Shown here: one piece after another, positions 1-8,517 of the stretch | Position numbering within the stretch: position 1 is the first letter of the stretch | How the letters are laid out: each line of letters begins with the position of its first letter | Assembly: GCF_030865425.1 (NCBI RefSeq) | Contig: NZ_JAVFCB010000009.1 | Location: 1 to 64,000, forward strand | Source: Microbacterium capsulatum | GTDB taxonomy: Bacteria > Actinomycetota > Actinomycetes > Actinomycetales > Microbacteriaceae | Direction: 5' to 3' | DNA: 64,000 nt | Notes under the pieces: generated by a model | Told to the model about the DNA's origin: nothing | The model's input: the letters and a program-made list of their open reading frames with translations, nothing else | Databases searched by the model: none | Program-made: the position numbers and the translations under genes

Positions 1-1443
1 TCAGTGCGTGTCTTCGGCTTCGATCTCGGTGCGGTCGCCGGACCACTGGGTGTGGAAGGTGCCGGGCTTGTCGATGCGCTTGTAGGTGTGCGCGCCGAAG
101 AAGTCGCGCTGGCCCTGCACGAGCGCGGCGGGCAGGCGGTCGGCACGGATCCCGTCGTAGTACGACAGCGAGGACGAGAACGCGGGGGAGGGGATCCCGG
201 CCTGCGCGGCGGCGACGACGACGCGGCGCCACGCGGCCTGGGCGCGGGTGAACGCCTCGGCGAAGTACGGGGCCGTCATCAGCACCGGCAGATCCGGGGT
301 CTCGGCGTAGGCGTCCGCGATCCGGTTCAGGAACTGGGCGCGGATGATGCAGCCGCCGCGCCAGATCTTGCTGATCGCGCCGAGGTCGATGTTCCAGCCG
401 TACTCGGCCGCGCCCGCGCGGATCTCGTCGAAGCCCTGCGAGTACGCGACGATCTTCGACGCGTACAGCGCCAGGCGCACGTCCTCGATGAACGCGGCCT
501 CATCCGCCACGACGAACTCCTCCGCCGGGCCGGGGAGGGACCCGGCGACCGCGCGCTGCTCCGGGTGCGAGCTCAGCGAGCGGGCGAAGGTGGCCTCGGC
601 GATGCCGGAGACCGGCACGCCCAGGGACAGCGCGGTCTGCACGGTCCAGGCGCCGGTGCCCTTGGCGCCGGCCTGGTCCAGGATGACGTCGACGAGGGGC
701 TTGCCGGTGGAAGCGTCGACCTGACGGAGCACCTCGGCGGTGATCTCGATCAGGTACGACTCCAGCTCGCCGCGGTTCCACTCCGCGAAGATCTCCGCGA
801 TCTCGGCCGGGCTCTTGCCCGTGCCGCGGCGGATCAGGTCGTACGCCTCGGCGATGAGCTGCATGTCGGCGTACTCGATGCCGTTGTGCACCATCTTCAC
901 GAAGTGCCCGGCGCCGTCGTGGCCGACGTGCGTGACGCACGGCTCGCCCTCGGCGATCGCTGCGATGGAGCGCAGGATCGGGCCGAGCGTGACCCAGGAC
1001 TCGTCGGACCCGCCCGGCATGATCGACGGACCGGTCAGCGCGCCCTCCTCGCCGCCGGAGATCCCCGCGCCGACGAAGTTGATCCCGGTGGAGCGCACCG
1101 CCTTCTCGCGGCGGATCGTGTCCGGGAAGAACGCGTTGCCGCCGTCGACGATGATGTCGCCCGGCTCGAACACCTTGACGAGCTCGTCGATCACCGCGTC
1201 GGTGCCCGCACCGGCCTTGACCATGATGATCGCCGTGCGCGGCTTCGACAGGCTCGCCGCGAACTCCTCGTACGTCGCCGCGGGGATGAAACCGGCCTCC
1301 GGGTGCGCGTCGAGCACGCCCTGCGTCTTCTCGTAGGTGCGGTTGAAGATCGCCACGGTATTGCCCTCGCGGCTCGCGAGGTTGCGGGCGAGATTCGAAC
1401 CCATGACAGCGAGTCCGACGACTCCGATATTGGCGTGGGTCAT
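1..1443 (-). CDS. gnd: 6-phosphogluconate dehydrogenase, decarboxylating
   Basis: Oxidises 6-phosphogluconate to ribulose 5-phosphate and CO2 with NAD(P)+, in the cytoplasm. The 480-residue protein has the N-terminal Rossmann motif GVVGLAVMGSNLARN, the substrate-binding GISGGEEGA stretch, and the catalytic KMVHNGIEYADMQLIAEAYD region. Length fits the roughly 470-480 aa long form. It is the last gene of an 11-gene operon, and its ATG overlaps the gntK stop by 4 bp. This places it directly after gluconokinase, so 6-phosphogluconate made by GntK is passed on here. Whether the genome has another gnd cannot be told from the window. The identification is secure; cofactor preference is not read from the sequence. 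Confidence 0.97.
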   Translation of the reverse strand: MTHANIGVVGLAVMGSNLARNLASREGNTVAIFNRTYEKTQGVLDAHPEAGFIPAATYEEFAASLSKPRTAIIMVKAGAGTDAVIDELVKVFEPGDIIVDGGNAFFPDTIRREKAVRSTGINFVGAGISGGEEGALTGPSIMPGGSDESWVTLGPILRSIAAIAEGEPCVTHVGHDGAGHFVKMVHNGIEYADMQLIAEAYDLIRRGTGKSPAEIAEIFAEWNRGELESYLIEITAEVLRQVDASTGKPLVDVILDQAGAKGTGAWTVQTALSLGVPVSGIAEATFARSLSSHPEQRAVAGSLPGPAEEFVVADEAAFIEDVRLALYASKIVAYSQGFDEIRAGAAEYGWNIDLGAISKIWRGGCIIRAQFLNRIADAYAETPDLPVLMTAPYFAEAFTRAQAAWRRVVVAAAQAGIPSPAFSSSLSYYDGIRADRLPAALVQGQRDFFGAHTYKRIDKPGTFHTQWSGDRTEIEAEDTH

Positions 1444-1973
1444 GACAGCTCCTTCTCCGCCGCGAGGGCGCGGATCGCGGGCTCGGCGATACCGAGGATC
1501 CTTTCGATGCTCTGGTCGGCGTCGGCGGTGAGGCCGTTCTCCTGCGGGGAGAGCGGCTCGAGGGTGGCCAGCTGGGATTCCAGGAGGCTGAGGGGCATGA
1601 AATGCGCGGACCGCACCATCATGCGCGCGGCGAGCACGTTCCTCGTCGCCGCCAGGTGGACGAAGACCACGTTCGCGGCGTGGGCGCGGAGGATGTCGCG
1701 GTAGGCGGTACGAAGTGCAGAGCAGGCGATCACGAGGCCGGTGCTCTCGCTCTGCGCGAGTTCGCGGCCGACCGTGGCGAGCCAGGGCGCCCGATCGTCG
1801 TCGGTCAGGGGGATTCCCCGGGCCATCTTGTCGATGTTTGTGTCGGGGTGGAGGTCATCGGCGTCCTGGAATGGGATGCGCAGCCGGTCGGCCAGTGCCG
1901 CGCCGACGGTCGATTTGCCGCATCCGGAGACGCCCATCACGACGACGAGAGGCGCGTGCGCCGGCGCGCTCAT
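1440..1973 (-). CDS. gntK: gluconokinase
   Basis: Phosphorylates D-gluconate to 6-phosphogluconate with ATP. The protein is 177 aa, the usual size for GntK-type kinases. It has a P-loop GVSGCGKST (residues 14-22), followed by the DADDLHP stretch and the GIPLTDDDR motif typical of the family. The ATG at 1973 is preferred over an upstream in-frame start at 2057 because it overlaps the idnD stop by exactly 4 bp and gives the normal N-terminus. It ends with a 4-bp overlap with gnd. Together with idnO and idnD it forms the L-idonate to 6-phosphogluconate route. Confidence 0.95.
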   Translation of the reverse strand: MSAPAHAPLVVVMGVSGCGKSTVGAALADRLRIPFQDADDLHPDTNIDKMARGIPLTDDDRAPWLATVGRELAQSESTGLVIACSALRTAYRDILRAHAANVVFVHLAATRNVLAARMMVRSAHFMPLSLLESQLATLEPLSPQENGLTADADQSIERILGIAEPAIRALAAEKELS

Positions 1974-3010
1974 CGCACACTCCTGAAGCGGAGGAGGACC
2001 TTGCTGGAGACGGTGGGATCCGCAGCGACGGCGAAAGCCTTCTTGGCGGATCGCCACGGTTCGACGTGGCTGATCACGGGTGCCACGTGCAGGGTGCCAT
2101 CGGCCAGGGCGCGGATGACTTCGTCGATCTCATCGTTGAACCGGAAGCACCCGAGCAGGTCGAGCTCGCGGGCGATCGCGAGCGCGATCTGTACCGGCTG
2201 CGGCCCGCTGGGCAGCAGCCCCACCATCGCGACGACACCGCCGCGGGTCGCACCGCGGATCGCAGTATCCAGTCCCCGGTGGCTGCCGGAGGACTCGATC
2301 ACGACGTCCGCGTCGATCGCCGCGACATCCGCGTCGTCGGGCTGTTTGAGGACGATGTCCGCACCGAGCTCTTTCGCGACCGCGAGGGGCCGGTCGTGCA
2401 GGTCGACGGCCGTGACGTGACGAGCCCCACGAGCCTTGAGGACGGCGATCGCGAGCAGTCCGATCGGGCCGCAGCCGACGACCAGGGCGGACTGGCCAGC
2501 GACGTCGCCGATGCGGTTGACCGCATGCCAGGCGACGCTGGCGGGTTCGATGAGCGCGGCTTCCTTGAGATCGACCTGGTTGGGCAGCACACGCAGCATC
2601 CGGGTCGGCATCGCTACACGCTGCGCGAACGCGCCGTCGCGGTGCGGGAACCGTGCCGCGGAGCCGAGGTAGCCGCCTCCGGAGATGTTCGGCCTGTCCG
2701 CGGGGTGGCGGACGTACTCCTTCGCGGGGGTGGCTGGGTGCACGGCCACGTGTGCGCCTTCGGCGGGACCTGTGCCGTCCGGGGCCGCGCGGCGCACGAT
2801 GCCGACGACCTCGTGGCCGAGCACCATCGGGGCGCGCAGGATCGACTCCCCGGCGGCACCGTGCTGCCAGTAGTGGAGGTCGGATCCGCAGATGCCGCCG
2901 TAGACGATGTCGATGACGGCCTCGTTCGGGGCGGGGACGGGCTCGGGGAACTCGTCGATGCGGAGGTCGCCGGCCTTGTGGATCACGACGGCGTGCAGCG
3001 GGTTCGACAT
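1970..3010 (-). CDS. idnD: L-idonate 5-dehydrogenase-type zinc-dependent alcohol dehydrogenase (MDR)
   Basis: Medium-chain dehydrogenase predicted to oxidise L-idonate to 5-ketogluconate. Catalytic zinc ligands C41 (GGICGSD) and H66-E67 (GHEVVG) are present, and the nucleotide-binding GCGPIGLL motif follows. The FGSA-like stretch YLGSAARFPHRDG matches IdnD. The structural-zinc lobe (about residues 91-110) has no cysteines at all, whereas the family usually has four. The 346 aa length is normal. It starts directly after the idnO stop and overlaps gntK. The IdnD name rests on these motifs plus the adjacent idnO and gntK; a related polyol dehydrogenase activity is possible. Confidence 0.82.
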   Translation of the reverse strand: MSNPLHAVVIHKAGDLRIDEFPEPVPAPNEAVIDIVYGGICGSDLHYWQHGAAGESILRAPMVLGHEVVGIVRRAAPDGTGPAEGAHVAVHPATPAKEYVRHPADRPNISGGGYLGSAARFPHRDGAFAQRVAMPTRMLRVLPNQVDLKEAALIEPASVAWHAVNRIGDVAGQSALVVGCGPIGLLAIAVLKARGARHVTAVDLHDRPLAVAKELGADIVLKQPDDADVAAIDADVVIESSGSHRGLDTAIRGATRGGVVAMVGLLPSGPQPVQIALAIARELDLLGCFRFNDEIDEVIRALADGTLHVAPVISHVEPWRSAKKAFAVAADPTVSSKVLLRFRSVR

Positions 3011-3778
3011 TCAGACCACCGCCGTCATTCCGCCGTCGACGAAGACGACCTGTCCCGTGACGAACCGAGAAGCGTCCGAGGCGAGCCACACGACAGCGCC
3101 GCCGACGTCCTCGGGCTCGCCCCACCGTCCCACCGGCGTGCGTCCGAGGACCCAGGCGTTGAACGTCGGGTCGTCGACGAGCGCCTGTGTCAGCTCGGTG
3201 CGGATGTAGCCGGGGGCGACGCCGTTCGCCCGGACGCCGCTGCCCGCCCACTCGGCGGTCATCGCCTTGGTGAGGTTGCGCAGGCCCCCTTTCGCGGCGG
3301 TGTACGCGCCGATCGTGGGGCGGGCCAGATCCGTCTGCACCGAGCAGATGTTCACGATCGCCCCGGCACCGCGCGCGATCATTCCCCGGGCGACGGTGCG
3401 CCCCACGAGGAACGCGCTCGTCAGATCGGTCCGGATGACCCGGTCCCAATCCTCCACGCTCACGTGCAACATCGGCTCCCGGTGCTGTACGCCCGCATTG
3501 TTCACCAGGATGTCGAGGGGTCCTTCGGCCTCGGTCGTCGCCACCCCCTCGATCACCGACTGCTCGTCCGTGACGTCGAACGCGGCCACGCTCACCGCCG
3601 CCGACCCGTACTCGTCCGCGAGTCCGGCTGCGGTCGATTCCACGCCCGCGCTGGAACGGCCGTGGACGACGACGTGCGCGCCCGCCTCGAGCAGCGAACG
3701 TGCGATGGCGAGGCCGATGCCCCGGCTGGAACCCGTCACCAGGGCGCGACGCCCGGTGAGATCGAAGGGGCTGGTCAT
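3011..3778 (-). CDS. idnO: gluconate 5-dehydrogenase (short-chain dehydrogenase)
   Basis: Reduces 5-ketogluconate to D-gluconate with NAD(P)H. The 255-aa SDR has the cofactor motif TGSSRGIG (residues 15-22), NNAG, and the S146, Y159, K163 catalytic set in NICSVQ and YTAAK. Its C-terminal APGYIRTELTQALV, RTPVGRWGEPED and FVDGGM stretches match IdnO closely. The ATG at 3778 gives the family-length protein; an upstream in-frame start at 3904 would add a low-complexity tail. It lies between a hydroxyacid dehydrogenase (19-bp gap) and idnD (no gap). It is one of two SDRs in this operon. Confidence 0.9.
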   Translation of the reverse strand: MTSPFDLTGRRALVTGSSRGIGLAIARSLLEAGAHVVVHGRSSAGVESTAAGLADEYGSAAVSVAAFDVTDEQSVIEGVATTEAEGPLDILVNNAGVQHREPMLHVSVEDWDRVIRTDLTSAFLVGRTVARGMIARGAGAIVNICSVQTDLARPTIGAYTAAKGGLRNLTKAMTAEWAGSGVRANGVAPGYIRTELTQALVDDPTFNAWVLGRTPVGRWGEPEDVGGAVVWLASDASRFVTGQVVFVDGGMTAVV

Positions 3779-3797
3779 GGTCTCTCTTCTCGTCCGA

Positions 3798-4847
3798 TCA
3801 GTAGAACTCGACAGTGTCGACGACGTTGCGCAATGGCCGGCCGTCGAGGAATCGGGTGGCGTTCTCGGCGAACAACTCCGCGATGCGGCGGTCCTCTCGC
3901 GCATCCAGCGCCGCGGTGTGCGGGCTCACCAGCACCCGTGGATGCGCCCACAGCGGGCTGTCCTCGGGCAGCGGCTCCACCTCGAACACGTCCAGCGCGG
4001 CGAATCCGACGACGTCGCGGTTCAGGGCGTCGAGCAGCGCGCTCTCATCGATGACCGTGCCTCGGCCGACGTTCACGACCGTCGCGCCCTGCTTCAGCAC
4101 GGACAGGAACTCCCGCCCGATCAGGTGATACGTGGCGTCCGTGCCGGGCAGCGTGGTCACGACCGCATCCACGTGCGGGAGTACCTCCGTCGCCGCATCC
4201 GGATGGATCGTGCGCGCGACGCCCGGGACCGCTGCCCCACGGCGCGACGTGCCGATGACCGTGACGCCGAGCGCGGACAGCTTCGCCGCCACCATGGCGC
4301 CAATCCCGCCCAACCCGAGCACCAGCACGGTCTGGTCGGACACCTGCCCCATCATCCAGCGCCCGCTCCACACCCGCTCCCGCTGCTGCTCCAGCAACCG
4401 AGGCAGATGCTTCGCGCCCGCGAACACTCCGAACACGGCGAACTCCGCCAGCGCGTCTCCATGCACACCCGCCGACGTCGTGAACACGACGCGCTCCAGC
4501 TCGGCCGCCGTCAGTTGCGCGCCACGCACCTGACCACCACCCCCCGCAGCCATCGTGTGCACCCACCGCAACCGCGGATTCGCGCGCACCACCCGGGCCA
4601 GCGCACCCGGATCCACATCCGGGATGCCGTACAGCACGTCCGCGGTAACCAACAGCTCCTCATACGCGGCCTGCTGCTCGGACGTGCGCCGGAACGACGG
4701 ATCCCCCGAGAAGTCCGCCGGATGCCGCATCGGCGGAAGCAGCGACTGATCCACGGCCAGATCGATCCGCGGCTCGAGGACTGTGAGCAGCTCGCACAGC
4801 TCGGGAGCCAGCGGCGCAGCCACCGCCACCCGCAGCCGCCCGGTCAT
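3798..4847 (-). CDS. D-2-hydroxyacid dehydrogenase
   Basis: NAD(P)-dependent reductase of the 2-hydroxyacid family, 349 aa. It has the Rossmann motif GLGGIGA, the catalytic Arg in NVGRGTVIDE, the Glu in DVFEVEPLP and the His in SPHTAALD. Substrate cannot be read from the sequence. In this operon a 2-keto sugar acid such as 2-ketogluconate would fit, reduced to gluconate for GntK; that is inference. The ATG at 4847 overlaps the upstream aminotransferase stop by 4 bp, so the long upstream extension in the same frame is not used. A second, only distantly similar family member lies at 38706-39731. Confidence 0.88.
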   Translation of the reverse strand: MTGRLRVAVAAPLAPELCELLTVLEPRIDLAVDQSLLPPMRHPADFSGDPSFRRTSEQQAAYEELLVTADVLYGIPDVDPGALARVVRANPRLRWVHTMAAGGGGQVRGAQLTAAELERVVFTTSAGVHGDALAEFAVFGVFAGAKHLPRLLEQQRERVWSGRWMMGQVSDQTVLVLGLGGIGAMVAAKLSALGVTVIGTSRRGAAVPGVARTIHPDAATEVLPHVDAVVTTLPGTDATYHLIGREFLSVLKQGATVVNVGRGTVIDESALLDALNRDVVGFAALDVFEVEPLPEDSPLWAHPRVLVSPHTAALDAREDRRIAELFAENATRFLDGRPLRNVVDTVEFY

Positions 4848-6067
4848 CGGAGGGCTCCGACGGCCTCGGCGATCGCGTCGATCGCCTCGGTGATCGTATC
4901 GATGTCGGTCGCGAACGAGATCCGGAAGAACGGCGACTGCCCGTAGGCGGAGCCCTGGATGACGGCGACGCCGACGTGGTCCAGGAGGTACAGCGTCACG
5001 TCCTGATCGTTCTCGAGGATACGGTCGTCCGGAGTGCTCCTGCCGATGAGTCCTGCGCAGTCGACGTAGAGGTAGAAGGCGCCGTCGGGAACGAGAGGGG
5101 TCACGCCGTCGATGGCTGCGAGGCCGGCCACGGCGGCGTCGCGGCGCGCCCGGTACACGGGAACGGATTCGGCGATGAAGTCCTGCGGTCCCTGCAGCGC
5201 TGCGGCGGCGGCCGCCTGGCTGATCGACGACGGGCAGGACGAGGTCTGGGACTGCAGCGTGTTGATCGCACCGATCAGCGCGGAATCGCCCGCCGCGTAG
5301 CCGAGGCGCCATCCGGTCATCGCATACGACTTGGAGACGCCCGACACCACGAGCACGCGGTGGCGCAGGTCCGGGGCGACGGCCGCGAGGCTCGGAGCAG
5401 GCGAGCCGGTGAACGAGATCTCGCTGTAGATCTCGTCGGAGAGCACGGAGACCCCCGGATGCCGGCGCAGCACGTCAGCCAGCGCCGAGAGCTCCTCGGC
5501 GGTGTAGATCGCGCCGCTCGGATTTCCCGGGCTGTTCAGGATCAGCCAGGTCGTGCGGTCTGTGATGGCGGCCTCGAGCTGCTCCGGCGTGAGTTTGTAT
5601 CCTGACTCCGCGGTGGTCGGGACGATCACGGGAGTGCCCTCGTTCGCGCGCACCATGTCGGGGTAGGAGACCCAGTAGGGAGCCGGGATCAGCACGTCGT
5701 CGCCGACGTCCACCGTGGCCATCAGGGCGAGGAAGATGACCTGCTTGCCTCCGCCGCCGACGGTGATCTCGGCGTCCGAGTACTCGATGCCGTGGGTGCG
5801 CTGCAGCGAGCCTCGAATCGCCTGTCGCAGCCGCGGGGTGCCGTTCACGGGGGTGTACTTGGTCTCCCCCGCCCGGATCGCGGCGATCGCCGCTTCCTTG
5901 ATGCGCTCCGGGGTGTCGAAATCCGGCTCCCCGACCGTGAGATCGAGGATGCGACGTCCAGCTGCCTTCAGCTCTCGTACGCGTGCGGCTGCGGCGGTGC
6001 TCGGTGACGGCTTGATGCGGCCGAGTCGCGCCGCCGGGCGGAAGGAAGATGCCGGGGTGTCGCTCAC
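4844..6067 (-). CDS. class I/II pyridoxal phosphate-dependent aminotransferase (AspC-like)
   Basis: A 407-aa fold-type I aminotransferase. It shows VGEPDFDTP, the YTPVNGTPRLR stretch, NSPGNPSGA, the PLP-contacting SDEIYSE, and the Schiff-base lysine K246 in GVSKSYAMTGWR. These match the aspartate/aromatic aminotransferase Iγ group. Start is GTG at 6067, which overlaps the aldolase stop (GTGA). An amino donor or acceptor is not predictable. Its place inside a sugar-acid operon next to oxoprolinase-like genes suggests that the substrate being degraded carries an amino group, which is inference. Confidence 0.88.
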   Translation of the reverse strand: MSDTPASSFRPAARLGRIKPSPSTAAAARVRELKAAGRRILDLTVGEPDFDTPERIKEAAIAAIRAGETKYTPVNGTPRLRQAIRGSLQRTHGIEYSDAEITVGGGGKQVIFLALMATVDVGDDVLIPAPYWVSYPDMVRANEGTPVIVPTTAESGYKLTPEQLEAAITDRTTWLILNSPGNPSGAIYTAEELSALADVLRRHPGVSVLSDEIYSEISFTGSPAPSLAAVAPDLRHRVLVVSGVSKSYAMTGWRLGYAAGDSALIGAINTLQSQTSSCPSSISQAAAAAALQGPQDFIAESVPVYRARRDAAVAGLAAIDGVTPLVPDGAFYLYVDCAGLIGRSTPDDRILENDQDVTLYLLDHVGVAVIQGSAYGQSPFFRISFATDIDTITEAIDAIAEAVGALR

Positions 6068-6750
6068 GACGCGTCCTCGATGTCGGTGGTCAGACCCTTG
6101 GCCTTCAGCACCTCGGTGAGATTGCACAGCTCGATGGTGGTTCCGCCGGCCCAGTACTTCTTGATCAGCTCGGCCTCGTGCGCATCGCGTGCCGCGGAGA
6201 GTTCGGCGGCCGCGCTGACCTCCTCCCGCCGCACCACGACCACGCCGTCGGCATCGCCCTTGACGATGTCGCCCGGCCGGATGTACTCGCCGCCGAACAC
6301 CACCGGCTGGTTGAGCGCCCCCAGCGTCTCCTTCACTGTGCCCTTGATCGAGACGCTCCCGGAGAACACCGGAAGACCGAGCTCGCGCAGCTCCTGCGTG
6401 TCGCGGACCCCGGAGTCGGTGACGAGAGCGGCGATCCCCTTCGCCTTGCACGCGTTGCCGAGTACGTCGCCGAACATCCCGGCCTCGGCGAACCCGCCGG
6501 CGGCGACGATCAGCACGTCGCCGGGCTGCGCGTAGTGGATCGCTACCTGGAGCATGAGATTGTCGCGCGGCGCACAGACGACCGTGAACGCGGATCCGAT
6601 GAATGAGGTGTCCCGGTCGATCGGCTTGATGTTCGAGTCGAGCGCGCCGTGACGGCCCTGCGCCTCGTGGATGGTTGCGGCGCTGAACGCGCCGAGACGT
6701 GCGATGTCGGACGCGTCGGCCCGCTCGATCCTGGTGGTGACGTGAACCAT
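6064..6750 (-). CDS. RraA-family aldolase (4-hydroxy-4-methyl-2-oxoglutarate / oxaloacetate-type)
   Basis: A 228-aa RraA-like protein. The family includes class II pyruvate aldolases and oxaloacetate decarboxylases as well as RNase E regulators. The aldolase-associated stretches are visible: GDVLIVAAGG, the VTDSGVRDTQEL loop with the Arg-Asp pair used for metal/pyruvate binding, and GDIVKGDADGVVVV. Given the metabolic neighbours, a retro-aldol or decarboxylase reaction releasing pyruvate is more likely than RNA-enzyme regulation. The ATG at 6750 lies 10 bp downstream of the SDR stop; its own stop overlaps the aminotransferase GTG. Confidence 0.82.
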   Translation of the reverse strand: MVHVTTRIERADASDIARLGAFSAATIHEAQGRHGALDSNIKPIDRDTSFIGSAFTVVCAPRDNLMLQVAIHYAQPGDVLIVAAGGFAEAGMFGDVLGNACKAKGIAALVTDSGVRDTQELRELGLPVFSGSVSIKGTVKETLGALNQPVVFGGEYIRPGDIVKGDADGVVVVRREEVSAAAELSAARDAHEAELIKKYWAGGTTIELCNLTEVLKAKGLTTDIEDAS

Positions 6751-6760
6751 GAGGTGTCCT

Positions 6761-7522
6761 TTACTCGGCGTCCTGCGCCCGGCGGTCGAAGGTGAGACCG
6801 CCGGGCACCTGGAAGGTGGGCATGAGCTCGATGAGCCCGACGTTGACGTGGACGGGAGCGTCCACGGCGAATGCGATGGCCGCGACGATGTCATCGACCG
6901 TGAGCGACTCGTATCCCTCGTAGAACTCGGCCCAGGCGGCGGCGTCCGTCTCCGGGGTGCCGCCGAGATTGCGCGAGAAGATCTCGGTCTCGATGCGCCC
7001 GGGGCTGAGCTCCGTGACCCGGACCCGCTTTCCGAGCGCATCGTTGCGCAACTGGCGGGAGAGCTGGTGCACCGCGGCCTTCGTCGCGTGATACGCGGTG
7101 TGGCCGAAGAAGTTGTAATGCCCTGCGATCGAGGAGATGTTGAGCACGTGACCTCGATCGCGCAGCACCATTCCCGGGTAGAGGAGGCGGAGGATCTGCA
7201 TCACCGCGGTGAGGTTCACCTCGATGAGATCGTCCAGATCTTCGGCCGACGAGCTCAGGATGTTCCCCGCGCGACTCACCCCGGCGCTGTTGAGCACGAT
7301 GTCCGCCTCAACACCTTCGAGCTCGCGGGTGAGGGCTGCCGTGTCGCGCACGTCGAGCGCGTGGGTGATCACGCCCTTCTCCGCGAGCGCCGCGAGGCGC
7401 GACTCGTCACGGGCGATGGCGTGAACGGTGAGCCCCTTCTCGAGGAAGAGGTCGATCGCACCACGGCCCACGCCGCTCGTCGCGCCAGTGACGACCGCGA
7501 CACGGTAGTCGGAGAAAGTCAT
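6761..7522 (-). CDS. SDR family oxidoreductase (YdfG/serine dehydrogenase-like)
   Basis: A 253-aa short-chain dehydrogenase with TGATSGVG (residues 12-19), NSAGVSRAG, and catalytic S131, Y144 and K148 in ISSIAGHYNFFGHTAYHATK. The ELSPGRIETE stretch and overall length resemble the NADP-dependent 3-hydroxy acid dehydrogenase group. Its start overlaps the pxpC stop by 4 bp. It is distinct from IdnO in the same operon and probably acts on another intermediate. Substrate is not predictable. Confidence 0.88.
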   Translation of the reverse strand: MTFSDYRVAVVTGATSGVGRGAIDLFLEKGLTVHAIARDESRLAALAEKGVITHALDVRDTAALTRELEGVEADIVLNSAGVSRAGNILSSSAEDLDDLIEVNLTAVMQILRLLYPGMVLRDRGHVLNISSIAGHYNFFGHTAYHATKAAVHQLSRQLRNDALGKRVRVTELSPGRIETEIFSRNLGGTPETDAAAWAEFYEGYESLTVDDIVAAIAFAVDAPVHVNVGLIELMPTFQVPGGLTFDRRAQDAE

Positions 7523-8517
7523 GAAAGGGTCCTTCCGGTGGTGGCGGTTGAGAGGGCGTCCAGCGCCGTGAACACGGACCGGACCTGAAGTCGGAGAGCG
7601 TCGAGCTCGACGCGGTCGGCGCGCGCTCGTGCGGCGGCGTCCGCCGCGGAGACGCGCCGGAAGCGCAGTCGCTGCCCCGGACGCACCTGGGCGAGAGTGT
7701 CGAGCGACCGAGAGGTCACGACGGCGAGCACGGGATAGCCCGCGGTCACACCACGGCCGCGATGCAGCACGAGGAGCTCATCCCCCGGCGGCACCTCGAC
7801 CGCGCCGACGGGCACGCCCCGGGAGAGCACCTCGCCCCTCGCGACGCGCTCGGGCAGCGGCCCGGTCATCCGCAGACCGATGTGATTGCTCGTCGGCGTG
7901 ACGAGGTACGGCTGCGCGAAAAGGCGATCGGCCGTGCCCGCGAAGTCGTCGATGTCGGGCCCGTCCGTGACGTCGACGACGAAGCCCGCCGGCCGGCGTG
8001 GCACATCGAGGCAGTACAGCTCGCAGGTGAAGTGGTCGTTGAAGATCGGCGCGGTCGACCGCCGCACGGCGATCGCCGCGGCGTTCGCGACGCGTCCGCC
8101 GAATCCGAGGACGGAGTCGGGAGCGCAGCTTCCGAGGAGGCGCGGCACCTCGAACGACCCGCGGACGGCGAGATAGGCGCGCAGCCCGCCCTGGATATGC
8201 CGCAGGGCGACGGTCTGCCCCGCGCGAACGGACACCGGCTGGTTCGACGGACGGGTGACATCGTCCACGGTCAGATCGCCGTCCGCTCCGGCGACGGCGA
8301 GGAGTACGTCGACATCGGGGACGAACTCGACGTCAAGGGCCGTGATCTCCAGAAGCGGATCCTCATCGGCGTTCCCGACCAGGATGTTCGCGATACGCGC
8401 CGACCGCTGGTCGAGCGCGCCGTTCACCGGCACACCGTAGCGCGGCCCCCGCCGGCGCCCGAGGTCGGTGACCTGGGTGGCGCCGGCTTCGATGAACGTG
8501 ATCGTTCCGGCGCTCAT
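7519..8517 (-). CDS. pxpC: 5-oxoprolinase subunit C family protein (biotin-dependent carboxyltransferase-like)
   Basis: A 332-aa protein of the PxpC/KipA family. Known members form the ATP-dependent 5-oxoprolinase with PxpA and PxpB, which opens pyroglutamate to glutamate. Visible features are the N-terminal DLGRRRGPRYGVPVNGALDQRSARIAN region, LLEIT, and the late PSNHIGLRM stretch. It overlaps pxpB upstream and the SDR downstream by 4 bp each. The PxpA partner is a divergent subtype (see that entry), so the true substrate may be another lactam or cyclic amide. Family assignment is firm; substrate is not. Confidence 0.87.
   Translation of the reverse strand: MSAGTITFIEAGATQVTDLGRRRGPRYGVPVNGALDQRSARIANILVGNADEDPLLEITALDVEFVPDVDVLLAVAGADGDLTVDDVTRPSNQPVSVRAGQTVALRHIQGGLRAYLAVRGSFEVPRLLGSCAPDSVLGFGGRVANAAAIAVRRSTAPIFNDHFTCELYCLDVPRRPAGFVVDVTDGPDIDDFAGTADRLFAQPYLVTPTSNHIGLRMTGPLPERVARGEVLSRGVPVGAVEVPPGDELLVLHRGRGVTAGYPVLAVVTSRSLDTLAQVRPGQRLRFRRVSAADAAARARADRVELDALRLQVRSVFTALDALSTATTGRTLS

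Noticed and set aside
1715-4054. Long + strand frame of about 780 codons
   Set aside because: Antisense to gntK, idnD and idnO, with no recognisable domain and low-complexity Arg-rich sequence.
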